Shown: one piece after another, positions 35,667 to 44,446 of the stretch
How the letters are laid out: each line of letters begins with the position of its first letter
Position numbering within the stretch: the stretch's first letter is position 1
Source of the DNA: an uncultured Bacteroidales bacterium
GTDB taxonomy: Bacteria; Bacteroidota; Bacteroidia; Bacteroidales; Paludibacteraceae
DNA length: 64,000 nucleotides
Reading direction: 5' to 3'
NCBI GenBank assembly: GCA_946414805.1
Contig: CAMKPZ010000001.1
Location: 186,001 to 250,000, forward strand
Notes under the pieces: generated by a model
Seen by the model: the letters and a program-made list of their open reading frames with translations, nothing else
Databases searched by the model: none
What the model was told of the DNA's origin: nothing
Made by a program: the position numbers and the translations under genes

Positions 35667-35691
35667 ATCACCAAGAGACTAAGAACAAAGT

Positions 35692-35718
35692 AAGCAGGCG
35701 GGCAATGCCCGTCTGCTT
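35692..35718 (+). terminator. Hairpin after the LRR gene
   Basis: AAGCAGGCGGGC-aat-GCCCGTCTGCTT, 12 pairs with one wobble. No strong T-run follows. Confidence 0.7.
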
Positions 35719-35821
35719 GCGTTATAAAGGGGAACTTAGATTCTTACGAATGTCTGATAGTATCGCGAGAGTGGCTGATTGGCTGCTACAATATCGCAGA
35801 TCTGCACCCAGCGGGAAAGTG

Positions 35822-35892
35822 CTAAAAAAGTCTCTAAGGTCTTTTATTGTCATTAAGCTCCCTAAACCCGTTAAAGTCCTTAATGACCTTAT
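35822..35892. repeat. TCTAAGGTC/TTAAAGTCC words in the gap before nqrF
   Basis: agtctctaaggtc, cattaagctccctaaac, cgttaaagtccttaatgacc: the reverse complement of the word family seen inside nqrA (41353-41411) and prfA (57703-57735). An open frame of 67 codons covers it but has no other support. Confidence 0.6.
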
Positions 35893-35913
35893 AGCCTTAG
35901 GGGTGTAAATTAT

Positions 35914-35949
35914 AATAAGGTACGCACGCGTATGCGCACGTACCTTATT
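35914..35949. terminator. Bidirectional terminator between LRR and nqrF genes
   Basis: AATAAGGTACG (35914-35924) pairs perfectly with CGTACCTTATT (35939-35949). The inner CACGCGTATGCGCA can pair partly. It lies 10 bases past the nqrF stop. Confidence 0.85.
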
Positions 35950-35959
35950 GTAAATCGGA

Positions 35960-37243
35960 TCATCCTCCGAAGTTATCGAAGCGGATATCTGCGTCATCGA
36001 CGCCCAGCGAGTGGAGCAGGTCGAGGACGGTCTTTGCCATCATAGGAGGACCGCAGAGGTAGTACTCGACATCCTCGGGAGCGTCATGCTGCTTGAGGTA
36101 GGTGTCGCCCATCACAGGAGCGATGAAGCCCGGGGTGTACTTGATACCGAGTTGGTCTGCCTTCGGGTCCGGACGGTCCAGCGCCAAGTGGAAATGGAAG
36201 TTCGGGAACTCCTTCTCCAGAGCGAGGAAATCGTCGAGGAAGAAGACTTCGTCGATAGCACGTGCGCCGTAGAAATAGTGCATCTCACGGTCACGGCAGT
36301 TGCGGGTCTTCAACATGTGCATGATCTGCGCACGCAGCGGCGCCATACCGGCTCCACCACCAACCCAGATCATCTCCTTCTTACTGTCATAAACAGGACG
36401 GAACTCACCGTAAGGACCGCTCATGCGCACCTTGTCGCCCGGTTTGAGCGAGAAGATATACGTGGAAGCGATACCGCAGGGCACGTCCATGAACTCCGGT
36501 CCGTTGGGGCACTGCTCTTTCGGTTTGAAAGGCGGGGTAGCGATACGGACGGTAAGGGTGATGATGTCGCCCTCGTCGGGGTAGTTAGCCATCGAATAAG
36601 CACGTACGGTAGCCTGGGTGTTCTTCTGTTTGAGTTTGAAGAGCCCGAACTTCTGCCAAGCCGGCAGATAGAGGTCACCGATGAGCGATTTATCGAAGTC
36701 GCGGTCGTAGTCGATGTCGTACTCAGGGATGATGATCTGTGCGTACGAACCCGGCTCGAAGTGCATGTGCTCACCCGGAGGCAGCTGTACCTTGAACTCC
36801 TTGATAAAGGTAGCGACGTTCTTATTGGAGATGACTTCGCATTCCCATTCTTTGACACCCAGAACAGCCTCATCGACCTTCATCTGAATATCTTCTTTCA
36901 CTTTAACCTGGCAACCCAGACGCCATCCTTCTTTCTGCTGCTTGCGGGAGAAATGGACGGTCTCGGTAGGCAGAATCTCGCCGCCACCGGAGAGGACTTG
37001 GCACTTGCACTGGCCGCAAGAGCCCTTACCGCCGCAGGCAGAAGGCAGGTGAACGCCGGCTTCGCCGAGTTGGTTCAGGAGGCTTCCCCCCGCGGCAACA
37101 TCGTACACTTTATCTCCGTTAATTGTAACTTTTACATTACCCGAAGACACCAAGTATTTCTTAGCCACCAAGAGGATAGCCACGAGCAGGAGGATCACAA
37201 TGAGGAACACTCCTACAGCATATAAAATTGCAGTCATATTCAT
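35960..37243 (-). CDS. nqrF: Na+-translocating NADH:quinone reductase subunit F
   Basis: 427 aa. Electron entry subunit: one membrane helix (residues 5-27), a 2Fe-2S domain with Cys70, Cys76, Cys79 and a fourth near 111, FAD motif RAYSMANYP and NADH motif GGGAGMAPL, ending in the aromatic FDNFGG. It takes electrons from NADH and passes them to the membrane subunits. Last gene of the nqrABCDEF operon, which is transcribed from 41.9 kb. Confidence 0.97.
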   Translation of the reverse strand: MNMTAILYAVGVFLIVILLLVAILLVAKKYLVSSGNVKVTINGDKVYDVAAGGSLLNQLGEAGVHLPSACGGKGSCGQCKCQVLSGGGEILPTETVHFSRKQQKEGWRLGCQVKVKEDIQMKVDEAVLGVKEWECEVISNKNVATFIKEFKVQLPPGEHMHFEPGSYAQIIIPEYDIDYDRDFDKSLIGDLYLPAWQKFGLFKLKQKNTQATVRAYSMANYPDEGDIITLTVRIATPPFKPKEQCPNGPEFMDVPCGIASTYIFSLKPGDKVRMSGPYGEFRPVYDSKKEMIWVGGGAGMAPLRAQIMHMLKTRNCRDREMHYFYGARAIDEVFFLDDFLALEKEFPNFHFHLALDRPDPKADQLGIKYTPGFIAPVMGDTYLKQHDAPEDVEYYLCGPPMMAKTVLDLLHSLGVDDADIRFDNFGG

Positions 37244-37258
37244 AGTGTTGTCCTCCTA

Positions 37259-37867
37259 TTAGATTTCCAGTCCGCTGAAGCACATGAACGCCATCGCCAT
37301 GAGTCCCACGGTGATGAACGTGATACCCAGTCCCTGCAGCGGTTTGGGAACATCGTTATACTCCATTTTCTCACGAATACCTGCGAGGCAGACGATAGCT
37401 AAGAACCATCCCAGACCCGAACCGAAGGCGTACATGAACGCATCGCCGAGAGAGGTGATAGCCTTAGGATCCACTGCGGGCAGGCCGATACGCTGCTGCA
37501 TGAAGAGCGAACCACCCATGATAGCGCAGTTCACCGCAATCAGCGGCAGGAAGATACCGAGGCTCGCATAGAGCGACGGGCTGTATTTCTCCACAACCAT
37601 CTCCACCAGTTGCACGATAGCGGCAATGACGGCGATGAAGAGGATGAAACTGAGGTACTCCAGATGCAGCGGCTCCAGAACGAGCGTCTGCAAGAGGTAG
37701 TTAACCGGCAGGGTAACGACGAGCACGAAAGTAACGGCTACACCCAGACCGGCTGAGGTCTTCACGTTCTTTGAAACGGCGAGGTAAGAGCACATTCCCA
37801 AGAAGTACGCGAAGATCATGTTATCCGCAAAAATCGAGCGGACAAATAAACTTAAAGCGTGTTCCAT
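37259..37867 (-). CDS. nqrE: Na+-NQR subunit E
   Basis: 202 aa, six membrane helices. [33 protein letters not shown] at the N-terminus (quoted in part: [20 protein letters not shown]) includes the Cys that, with one in NqrD, holds the membrane iron centre. Its start overlaps the nqrD stop by one base. Confidence 0.97.
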   Translation of the reverse strand: MEHALSLFVRSIFADNMIFAYFLGMCSYLAVSKNVKTSAGLGVAVTFVLVVTLPVNYLLQTLVLEPLHLEYLSFILFIAVIAAIVQLVEMVVEKYSPSLYASLGIFLPLIAVNCAIMGGSLFMQQRIGLPAVDPKAITSLGDAFMYAFGSGLGWFLAIVCLAGIREKMEYNDVPKPLQGLGITFITVGLMAMAFMCFSGLEI

Positions 37868-38487
37868 TACTTAGCCTCCTTATCGTTAATTGAGCGATGC
37901 GCCCAGATTACACAACCTACCAAGATAAGCGCCATGGCGGGCATGAGCATCATACCGCAGTTCTCGTAGCCGTGGTCATAGCACCACTGCGGGATCACTT
38001 GGAAACCAAGCAGTTGACCCGAGCCGAGGAGCTCGCGCACGAAGGCTACGATGACGAGGATGATGGCATAACCCAGACCGTTGCCCAGACCGTCCAACAG
38101 GGAATCCCATGCGTTGTTGGTCATGGCGAACGCCTCGAGGCGACCCATCAGAATACAGTTGGTGATGATCAGACCGAGATAGACGCTCAGCTGCATCGCT
38201 ACGTCGTACGCGAACGCTTTGAGCACCTCGCTGACGAGGGTTACCAGCGCAGCCACTACCACGAGCTGCACGATGATACGCACACGCATCGGGATGGTGT
38301 TACGCAGAAGCGACACGATGACATTCGACATAGCGACGATGATCGTCACAGCAATACCCATCACGAGGGCAGGCTTGAGCTGCACCGTTACGGCAAGCGC
38401 CGAACAGATACCCAGAATCTGCACTACGACAGGGTTATTCGCGTTAAGAGGACCAAGCAATGTGTCCTTAGTTTTCTGACTCAACAT
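37867..38487 (-). CDS. nqrD: Na+-NQR subunit D
   Basis: 206 aa from the ATG at 38485-38487, inside the end of nqrC; a frame extending 7 codons further is less typical. Membrane protein with six helices, with [17 protein letters not shown] near the N-terminus, the NqrD counterpart of the NqrE Cys-bearing helix. Confidence 0.97.
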   Translation of the reverse strand: MLSQKTKDTLLGPLNANNPVVVQILGICSALAVTVQLKPALVMGIAVTIIVAMSNVIVSLLRNTIPMRVRIIVQLVVVAALVTLVSEVLKAFAYDVAMQLSVYLGLIITNCILMGRLEAFAMTNNAWDSLLDGLGNGLGYAIILVIVAFVRELLGSGQLLGFQVIPQWCYDHGYENCGMMLMPAMALILVGCVIWAHRSINDKEAK

Positions 38488-39130
38488 GGTCTTCCTCCTT
38501 TCCTTCATTAGATTCTACTTTCAAAAACTCCTCGTACTCTGCGAGATTCACTTCGAGCATGGTGCTGACGCCGGAGGAGGTGATGGTCGCGCCGGAGATG
38601 GCATCTACCTGCTCCTGTCCGTCGGCATGTTTGCCGGATTTGAGGACCGCTACAGACACCACTTCGCCTGCGGCATTGCGGATATGTTTGCCCTCAAACT
38701 GCTTGCGGAACGGCAGTTCCACAATCTTGGCACCCAGACCCGGAGTCTCGGACTCATGGTTGAAGTTGACGCCATAGACGGTGTTCTTGTCCGCATCGAG
38801 TGCGAGGTAACCGCCGATGCCGCCCCAAAGACCCTTACCGGAAAGCGGCAGGATATATTTGGTCTCGCCGTTGAGGTTCGCTACATAGACTTCTTTGTCG
38901 CCGTAGGTCAGCGTGTCGTTGACAAGCACCATGTAAATCTCTGCGGGGTTACCGGCGGAGTAGTCCACCTTGAGCGCACCGAGGATCTGTTTCTGCTTGT
39001 CGAGCAGGATATTCGCCTGCTGCTTCGGAGCGAGTGCCTGGCTGACAACCGCCAAGAGCACAGCTACGATGATTACCATCACCGCTGAATAGATGAAGGT
39101 ATAAAGATTACTGTTTGTATTCAGTTTCAT
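38468..39130 (-). CDS. nqrC: Na+-NQR subunit C
   Basis: 220 aa. One membrane helix (about 10-33) and a periplasmic FMN domain. The FMN is expected on Thr184 of SGATITS (179-185). The C-terminus is extended and acidic ([15 protein letters not shown]), and its coding sequence overlaps the nqrD start by 20 bases. Confidence 0.97.
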   Translation of the reverse strand: MKLNTNSNLYTFIYSAVMVIIVAVLLAVVSQALAPKQQANILLDKQKQILGALKVDYSAGNPAEIYMVLVNDTLTYGDKEVYVANLNGETKYILPLSGKGLWGGIGGYLALDADKNTVYGVNFNHESETPGLGAKIVELPFRKQFEGKHIRNAAGEVVSVAVLKSGKHADGQEQVDAISGATITSSGVSTMLEVNLAEYEEFLKVESNEGKEEDHVESEN

Positions 39131-39141
39131 AGTAGCCCTCC

Positions 39142-40335
39142 TTATTTAGCAACGCGTTTTGCGCGACGGTTAATATTTGCTTGAACAACACACCAGTCGA
39201 TGAGCGGCGCAAAGGCGTTCATGAGCAGGATTGCGAGCATCATTCCCTCGGGATAACCCGGGTTGAGGACGCGCACGAGTACTGCTACAAGACCGATGAG
39301 GAAACCGTAGATCCACTTACCGCACTCGGTACGAGCGCTGGTCACAGGATCGGTAGCCATGAAGACAGCACCGAAAGCGAAACCGCCGCTAACGAGATGC
39401 ATGTACCACGGGTACTGCGCTGCGAGGTTAGCCTCCGAACCGAACATGTTAAAGAGCCATGCGGTGAGACCGCCGCCTACGAATACAGACAGCATCGTCT
39501 TCCATGAAGCCACGCCTGTAGCCAGCAGCAGACAAGCACCGAGCAGGATTGCCCAGCAGCAGGTCTCGCCCACCGAACCCGGGATAAGACCGTTGAAGAG
39601 GTCCCAGAAACCCAGTTCTACGGCAGAGCCGGTGCTCATCTGGGTCAACGGAGTAGCGCCGGAGAAACCATCTACGAGCGCGTGACCGCCGTCCCAGCCC
39701 CATGTGCCGCCGGTGCGCACGAACGGTTCGTCACCGGTCATGTGGCTCGGATAAGCAAAGAAGAGGAACGCACGCGTGATCAGCGCCACGTTGAAGATGT
39801 TATAACCCGTTCCGCCGAACACCTCTTTGGCGAAGATGACCGCGAAAGCCGTTGCTATCGCTACCTGCCACAGCGGCGTGTTAATCGGCACGATGAGCGG
39901 AATGATGAATCCCGTAACGAGGAAACCCTCGGCTACCTCTTCGTGCTTGATCTGCGCCACAGTGAACTCGATACCCAGACCAACGATGTAACTTACCAAG
40001 ATATACGGCAGTACGGCCAGGAAGCCGAAGCCGAACGCTTTCCACCAGAGAGCGGCGGTCATGCCGGTTGCCAATTGGCCCGTAGCCAGCAGGTGCTGGT
40101 AACCTACGTTGAACATACCGAAGAGCAGCGCCGGAACCAGAGCCAGCACGACAATAATCATCGTACGCTTGGAGTCCGAACCGTCATGGATATGTGTGCC
40201 AAGACGCTTGGCGGTAGTCTGAGGCGTGAAGAGGAAGGTATCGAAAGCGTCGTAGAACGAACTGAGCCAGTTCAGCTTGCCGCCTTCCTCGAAGTTCTTG
40301 CCGAACTTCTTCCAATTTCTATATAACCATTCCAT
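39142..40335 (-). CDS. nqrB: Na+-NQR subunit B
   Basis: 397 aa from the ATG at 40333-40335, which overlaps the nqrA TGA. About ten membrane helices. The FMN-bearing motif FSGATPL lies near residue 220. It holds the Na+ channel and riboflavin site. Confidence 0.97.
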   Translation of the reverse strand: MEWLYRNWKKFGKNFEEGGKLNWLSSFYDAFDTFLFTPQTTAKRLGTHIHDGSDSKRTMIIVVLALVPALLFGMFNVGYQHLLATGQLATGMTAALWWKAFGFGFLAVLPYILVSYIVGLGIEFTVAQIKHEEVAEGFLVTGFIIPLIVPINTPLWQVAIATAFAVIFAKEVFGGTGYNIFNVALITRAFLFFAYPSHMTGDEPFVRTGGTWGWDGGHALVDGFSGATPLTQMSTGSAVELGFWDLFNGLIPGSVGETCCWAILLGACLLLATGVASWKTMLSVFVGGGLTAWLFNMFGSEANLAAQYPWYMHLVSGGFAFGAVFMATDPVTSARTECGKWIYGFLIGLVAVLVRVLNPGYPEGMMLAILLMNAFAPLIDWCVVQANINRRAKRVAK

Positions 40336-41717
40336 CACTCAATCTCCTTTTTTAAATTGTCCAACGCTTCGCGAACGATCGCCTGCAGCGGCATTTTGGA
40401 GGTGCAGACATACTCGCAGAGCGCAAAATCTTCGGGAGCCACCTCATACGCGCCGAGGGCTTCCATCTTGTCGATGTTGCCGGCAATCATGGCTTTGATG
40501 AGGTACTCGGGGTAGATATCCATCGGGAAGACCTTGTCGTACTCGCCGGAGACGATGATCGCACGGCGACCACCTTTCAGGCGCGCATCCCACTGGTAGT
40601 GCTTCTTGCCGAAGAGCCAGCGTGTGAAACAGTTGTCAAGCATGGAAGCGGGGTCGGTCTTGCCGAAATGGAACGACGAGAAGCGCGGCAGCATCCATCC
40701 CATGAACTCATGGTTCTCGGAGCCTTCGTCCAGCACCGTGAACTGGTTGTCATAGACAGAGATGATGTCGTCGAGGCTGATCTGACGTCCGGAGAGCACG
40801 TTGCCTGCTACATAACGGCAGGGGCACTCGGTGTGTACGTTGCTCGTGAGGATAGCCGATACAGGCATACCCGGCAGGACGTTGTAATACTGCTTGCCGT
40901 ACGCCAACGGACCGGTCAGCGCTACTTTCTTCTGGTAATCGACGATACCTTTCTGGAAGAGACGGCCGATGATAGCGAGGTCCTGGATGTTGACGGTGAA
41001 GACCGTCTCACCCTTCGCCAGCGGCGCGAGGTTGTTGAGCTGTACGCCTACGTTGCCGGCAGGGTGGGGACCGAAGACCTCATAGAGGGTGCAGTCCTTG
41101 AGTTCGCGGAACTCGGTTGCTTTGGCGCCACCCTTGATGCCGACGAACACCGGAGCCAGTTGGCTCAGCGCACTTACGGCAGCCTGCAGGGTAGGCAGCT
41201 GGCCTTTGAGCACCCACTCGTAGTTCGGAGCCACGGGAGCCGTGTCGAACGTAGAGATAAAGATAGCACGAGGAGTCTTGTTCGGCAGCGCGATGCAGTC
41301 GTACGGACGCTGTTTGAGCAATGCCCACAAGCCACTCTTCAGGAGCAGAGCTTTCACACAGTCCTTAGGGTCTTTAAAGTCCTTAGAGTCCCTAAGGTCC
41401 TTAAAGTCCTCATACTCGATGGTCGCGTCCGCAAGGATGTCGATGGACATGACCTTGCGTCGATCGCCGCGTACAATCTCTTGCACGGTACCCGAGACGG
41501 GCGAAGTGAACTGCATCTGCTCAAACGCTTTGTCGTGGAAGAGCGGGCTACCCGCCTTCACACGGTCGCCGACCTTGACGTCCAGCTTGGGCGTAATACC
41601 GGCGAAATGGTCGGGCACAATATGAAAGACCTCCGGACGGCGCACGCTACCGAGCGTTTCTGCCGCAGGTCCCTCAAAAGGAATGTCCAAACCACGTTTC
41701 AGTTTGATTTGTTGCAT
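40335..41717 (-). CDS. nqrA: Na+-NQR subunit A
   Basis: 460 aa, soluble cytoplasmic subunit. Start MQQIKLKRGLDIPFEG and the block KALLLKSGLWALLKQRPYD are typical. Between VSIDILAD-type strand and KALLL sits an insertion (about residues 103-120, FKDLRDSKDFKDPKD) encoded by a GACTTTAAGGACC-type word array (41353-41411). First gene of the operon, with a leader of about 190 nt containing the intergenic element at 41757-41818. Confidence 0.97.
   Translation of the reverse strand: MQQIKLKRGLDIPFEGPAAETLGSVRRPEVFHIVPDHFAGITPKLDVKVGDRVKAGSPLFHDKAFEQMQFTSPVSGTVQEIVRGDRRKVMSIDILADATIEYEDFKDLRDSKDFKDPKDCVKALLLKSGLWALLKQRPYDCIALPNKTPRAIFISTFDTAPVAPNYEWVLKGQLPTLQAAVSALSQLAPVFVGIKGGAKATEFRELKDCTLYEVFGPHPAGNVGVQLNNLAPLAKGETVFTVNIQDLAIIGRLFQKGIVDYQKKVALTGPLAYGKQYYNVLPGMPVSAILTSNVHTECPCRYVAGNVLSGRQISLDDIISVYDNQFTVLDEGSENHEFMGWMLPRFSSFHFGKTDPASMLDNCFTRWLFGKKHYQWDARLKGGRRAIIVSGEYDKVFPMDIYPEYLIKAMIAGNIDKMEALGAYEVAPEDFALCEYVCTSKMPLQAIVREALDNLKKEIE
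41353..41411. repeat. TTAAAGTCC/TTAGGGTC word array inside nqrA
   Basis: tccttagggtctttaaag, tccttagagtccctaagg, tccttaaagtcc: near-copies in a row, in frame as alternating Lys/Asp residues. Related words occur at 35822-35892 and 57703-57735. Confidence 0.8.
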
Positions 41718-41756
41718 GTTAATAAGAAATTTAGAATATTTTATCTGTATTTTGTA

Positions 41757-41818
41757 AAAATCACAGGATATATATTATTTATAATATATATAGGGTGTGG
41801 TAGGATACGGGATTGACC
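41757..41818. repeat. Dispersed intergenic element, copy 2
   Basis: Shares with 1553-1630 the string tcacaggatatatattat, the AT palindrome, tatagggtg, ggtaggatac and gggattgac in the same order and orientation. It lies in the nqrA leader. The rest of the gap 41718-42067 holds the two promoters described separately and no gene. Confidence 0.8.
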
Positions 41819-41909
41819 CGACATACGCCCGATGCGTCCCTTGCCTGAGCCTTGTGCGTGCGGGGTCGTATGGTGTGCGTGATCCTGTATAATCCACAAA
41901 AAGCGGGCG

Positions 41910-41940
41910 CAAAGTTACTGCTTTTTTTTGACATACACAA
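41910..41940 (-). promoter_or_regulatory. Promoter of the nqr operon
   Basis: Minus strand TTG (41940-41938), 20 bases, TAACTTTG (41917-41910). It gives a leader of about 190 nt before nqrA. Confidence 0.85.
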
Positions 41941-42009
41941 TAGTGTATGCTACTTTTCTGCGAAAATATATATTTTTGTAGAATGGAGTTGGCAAAAAGG
42001 AAGCGAAAT

Positions 42010-42040
42010 TTGCATATGTGGAATAATTGTAGTACCTTTG
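42010..42040 (+). promoter_or_regulatory. Promoter of the TonB receptor pair
   Basis: TTGCATA at 42010, 20 bases after TTG, TACCTTTG (42033-42040). The ATG follows at 42068. Confidence 0.85.
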
Positions 42041-42067
42041 CAGCGGCAAAGGTGATTGCACATATAT

Positions 42068-44425
42068 ATGAGACGAGTAATCGGTATAGTTTGTTTCGCG
42101 CTATGCGCTGTTTTTGCGTGTGCGCAGATCCACGGAGTGGTGCTGGATGACAAGGGTTTGCCTTTAGCAGGGGCGAATGTCTATTGGGCCGGCACTACTG
42201 TTGGCGTGGCTACCGATTTCGAAGGGCAGTTCACTATTATGCCGGTGAGTCAAAAGTCGAAAGTAGAAAGTCGAAAGTCGAAAGACGAAAGTAGAAAGTC
42301 GAAAGAAGAAAGCGGAAAGTCGAAAGACGAAAGCCGGAAGCTGCTGGTGACTTCTTTTGTGGGGTATCATAACGACACAACAGAGGTGGTGGACAGAAGG
42401 GAACTGACGATCGTATTAGTGGAAGAAGCGATCCTGGACGAGGTGACGATCACGGAGCGCAAGCAAGGCGTGATCAAGAGCCGCACTTCGGCATTCGACA
42501 CCCAGACGATCGGAACGGAAGAGTTATGCCGTGCGGCGTGCTGCAACCTGAGCGAGGCTTTTGAGACCAACGCGTCAGTGGATGTAGCGTACGCGGATGC
42601 TGCGACGGGTGCGAAACAGATCCGTCTGTTAGGACTGAGCGGTACGTATGTGCAGCTGCTGCAAGAGAACACACCGGCGGTACGAGGTCTGGCGCAGCCG
42701 TACGGGCTGGAGTATATACCCGGTCCGTGGATGGGGAGTATCCAAGTGAGCAAAGGCACCTCCTCCGTGATCAACGGCTATGAGGCTACCTCGGGTCAGA
42801 TCAACGTGGAGTTGCTCAAACCGCAGACCCAGAACCCCTTGTCTATCAACCTGATGCTCAATTCGGAACTGCATGCGGAAGCCAATATCATGGGCGGCTG
42901 GCAGTTAATGAGAGACAGTCTGCGGAACCGGTCGCTCTACACCGGTGTGCTGGCGCATTACCAGCACGGGTTCATGGCGATGGATGACAACAAAGACAGT
43001 TTCGCAGATATGCCGAAATCGCAGAACGCGAACCTCGTGAACCGGTGGTTCTACAAGCAAGGCGATTACACTTTCCAGGCTTTGGTACGCGGTCTGTACG
43101 ACCGCCGCAGAGGCGGACAACTGAATGTACAAAGGGACAATGTACAAAGTACAACGGGCAATCCACCATACCTTATCAATCTGGATACATGGCGTGTGGA
43201 GGGCTTCCTGAAAAACGGCTATGTCTTCGACGACGAGAGCGGTTCGTCCGTAGCCGTGATTGCGGCGGCGAGTTACCATAACCTGCACAACACGTACGGT
43301 GTGCGCGACTGGAAAGCGTCGCAACTCAATGTTTATGTGAATGCGATCTGCCAGCTCAATTTCGAAGGCGGCGGACTGATTGACAACGACCACAGGCTGA
43401 GTACGGGTCTGTCGGTCAATTATGACCGTTACGGCGAGTCGCTGTCCGTGCTGCCGGAGAAGCTGGACCGTCAGGAAGTGACGCCCGGAGTCTTTGCGGA
43501 ATACAGTTTCAAATACGCGGAGACGCTGTCGCTGGTGGCGGGGGTTCGCGCCGACTGGTCAAGCCGTTACGGGTTCTTCTTCACGCCCCGTGCGAACGTA
43601 CGGTACAGTCCTTTCGAGTGGTGGACGCTCCGCGGAAGCGTAGGAATGGGTTACCGGTCTCCGAATGCGATTGCGGACAATGCCTTTGTGCTGCCGTCGT
43701 CGCGCGCGCTGAGTCTGGCGGATATCCGTCAGGAACGCGCCGCCAACGCAGGACTGAGCACCACCTTTTATATTCCCGTGGGTGCGCGCGAGTTGCAGCT
43801 GTCGGCGGAGTATTACTACACGCATTTCCTGAACTCCGTGATCGTGGATCTGGACCAGGATCCGCATGAGGTGCATATCTACAACCAGACGGACATCAAC
43901 GGCCGCTCTTTTGCGCACAGCGCGCAGGTGGAGGCAAGCATGGAGGTGCTTCGCGGCTGGACATGGACGGCTGCTTTCCGGTGGACGGATGTAGAGCAGA
44001 CGACGATTGATGCGAACGGCATGGCACGGCTGCGGATCAAACCGCTCACCAACCGCTTCAAGGGCGTGATAACCACCTCTTACCAGACACCGCTGCGCAA
44101 ATGGCAATTCGATGTCACTGCGCAGTTCAACGGCATCAGCCGTATGCCGGACGGGTTTACGGCGATGGGTGACCTGAACGGCGGAACAGCGAACCCCAAA
44201 CCGCTGACCTGGTATCCGCAACTGATGGCACAGGTGACCAAATATTTCCGAACCTGCAGCCTCTATCTCGGAGCGGAGAACATGACCAATTTCAAACAGT
44301 ACGGACCTGTGATCGACAGTTTTCATCCGTACGGACCGGATTTCGACGCCTCGATGGCTTGGGGTCCGATCACGGGCTGGAAGGTCTATCTGGGCTTCCG
44401 CTACGACCTGGAGCGGCCTGAGTAA
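42068..44425 (+). CDS. TonB-dependent outer-membrane receptor 1
   Basis: 785 aa from the ATG at 42068. Signal peptide to about residue 20 (CAVFACAQ), then a carboxypeptidase-like domain (IHGVVLDDKGLPLAGANVYWAGTT), a plug and a 22-strand barrel ending in an aromatic-rich terminus. The plug carries ELCRAACCNLSEAFETN, a cysteine cluster I associate with a subgroup of Bacteroidetes receptors, perhaps for a metal or metal chelate. Between VSQ and LLVTSF lies a charged insertion (KSKVESRKSKDESRK and on, about residues 62-90) encoded by an AAAGTCGAAAGTAGAAAG word array. An in-frame TonB receptor follows. Confidence 0.92.
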   Translation: MRRVIGIVCFALCAVFACAQIHGVVLDDKGLPLAGANVYWAGTTVGVATDFEGQFTIMPVSQKSKVESRKSKDESRKSKEESGKSKDESRKLLVTSFVGYHNDTTEVVDRRELTIVLVEEAILDEVTITERKQGVIKSRTSAFDTQTIGTEELCRAACCNLSEAFETNASVDVAYADAATGAKQIRLLGLSGTYVQLLQENTPAVRGLAQPYGLEYIPGPWMGSIQVSKGTSSVINGYEATSGQINVELLKPQTQNPLSINLMLNSELHAEANIMGGWQLMRDSLRNRSLYTGVLAHYQHGFMAMDDNKDSFADMPKSQNANLVNRWFYKQGDYTFQALVRGLYDRRRGGQLNVQRDNVQSTTGNPPYLINLDTWRVEGFLKNGYVFDDESGSSVAVIAAASYHNLHNTYGVRDWKASQLNVYVNAICQLNFEGGGLIDNDHRLSTGLSVNYDRYGESLSVLPEKLDRQEVTPGVFAEYSFKYAETLSLVAGVRADWSSRYGFFFTPRANVRYSPFEWWTLRGSVGMGYRSPNAIADNAFVLPSSRALSLADIRQERAANAGLSTTFYIPVGARELQLSAEYYYTHFLNSVIVDLDQDPHEVHIYNQTDINGRSFAHSAQVEASMEVLRGWTWTAAFRWTDVEQTTIDANGMARLRIKPLTNRFKGVITTSYQTPLRKWQFDVTAQFNGISRMPDGFTAMGDLNGGTANPKPLTWYPQLMAQVTKYFRTCSLYLGAENMTNFKQYGPVIDSFHPYGPDFDASMAWGPITGWKVYLGFRYDLERPE
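42251..42340. repeat. AAAGTCGAAAGTAGAAAG word array inside receptor 1
   Basis: About ten near-copies of gaaagtc/gaaagta/gaaagac in a row, in frame as Lys/Ser/Glu/Arg sequence. The reverse complement words recur in non-coding DNA at 63028-63071. Confidence 0.9.
43127..43153. repeat. TGTACAAAGGGACAA word inside receptor 1
   Basis: atgtacaaagggacaatgta then caaagtacaac, in frame in a barrel loop. The same word, in either strand, encodes signal peptides at 51026-51060 and 51967-52020. Confidence 0.75.
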
Positions 44426-44446
44426 ACAGAAAACCAAACGAAACGG

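Noticed and set aside
35705..35908. A 67-codon open frame after the LRR gene
   Set aside because: It begins in a terminator hairpin and is partly made of a repeat word; no domain, promoter or ribosome site supports it.
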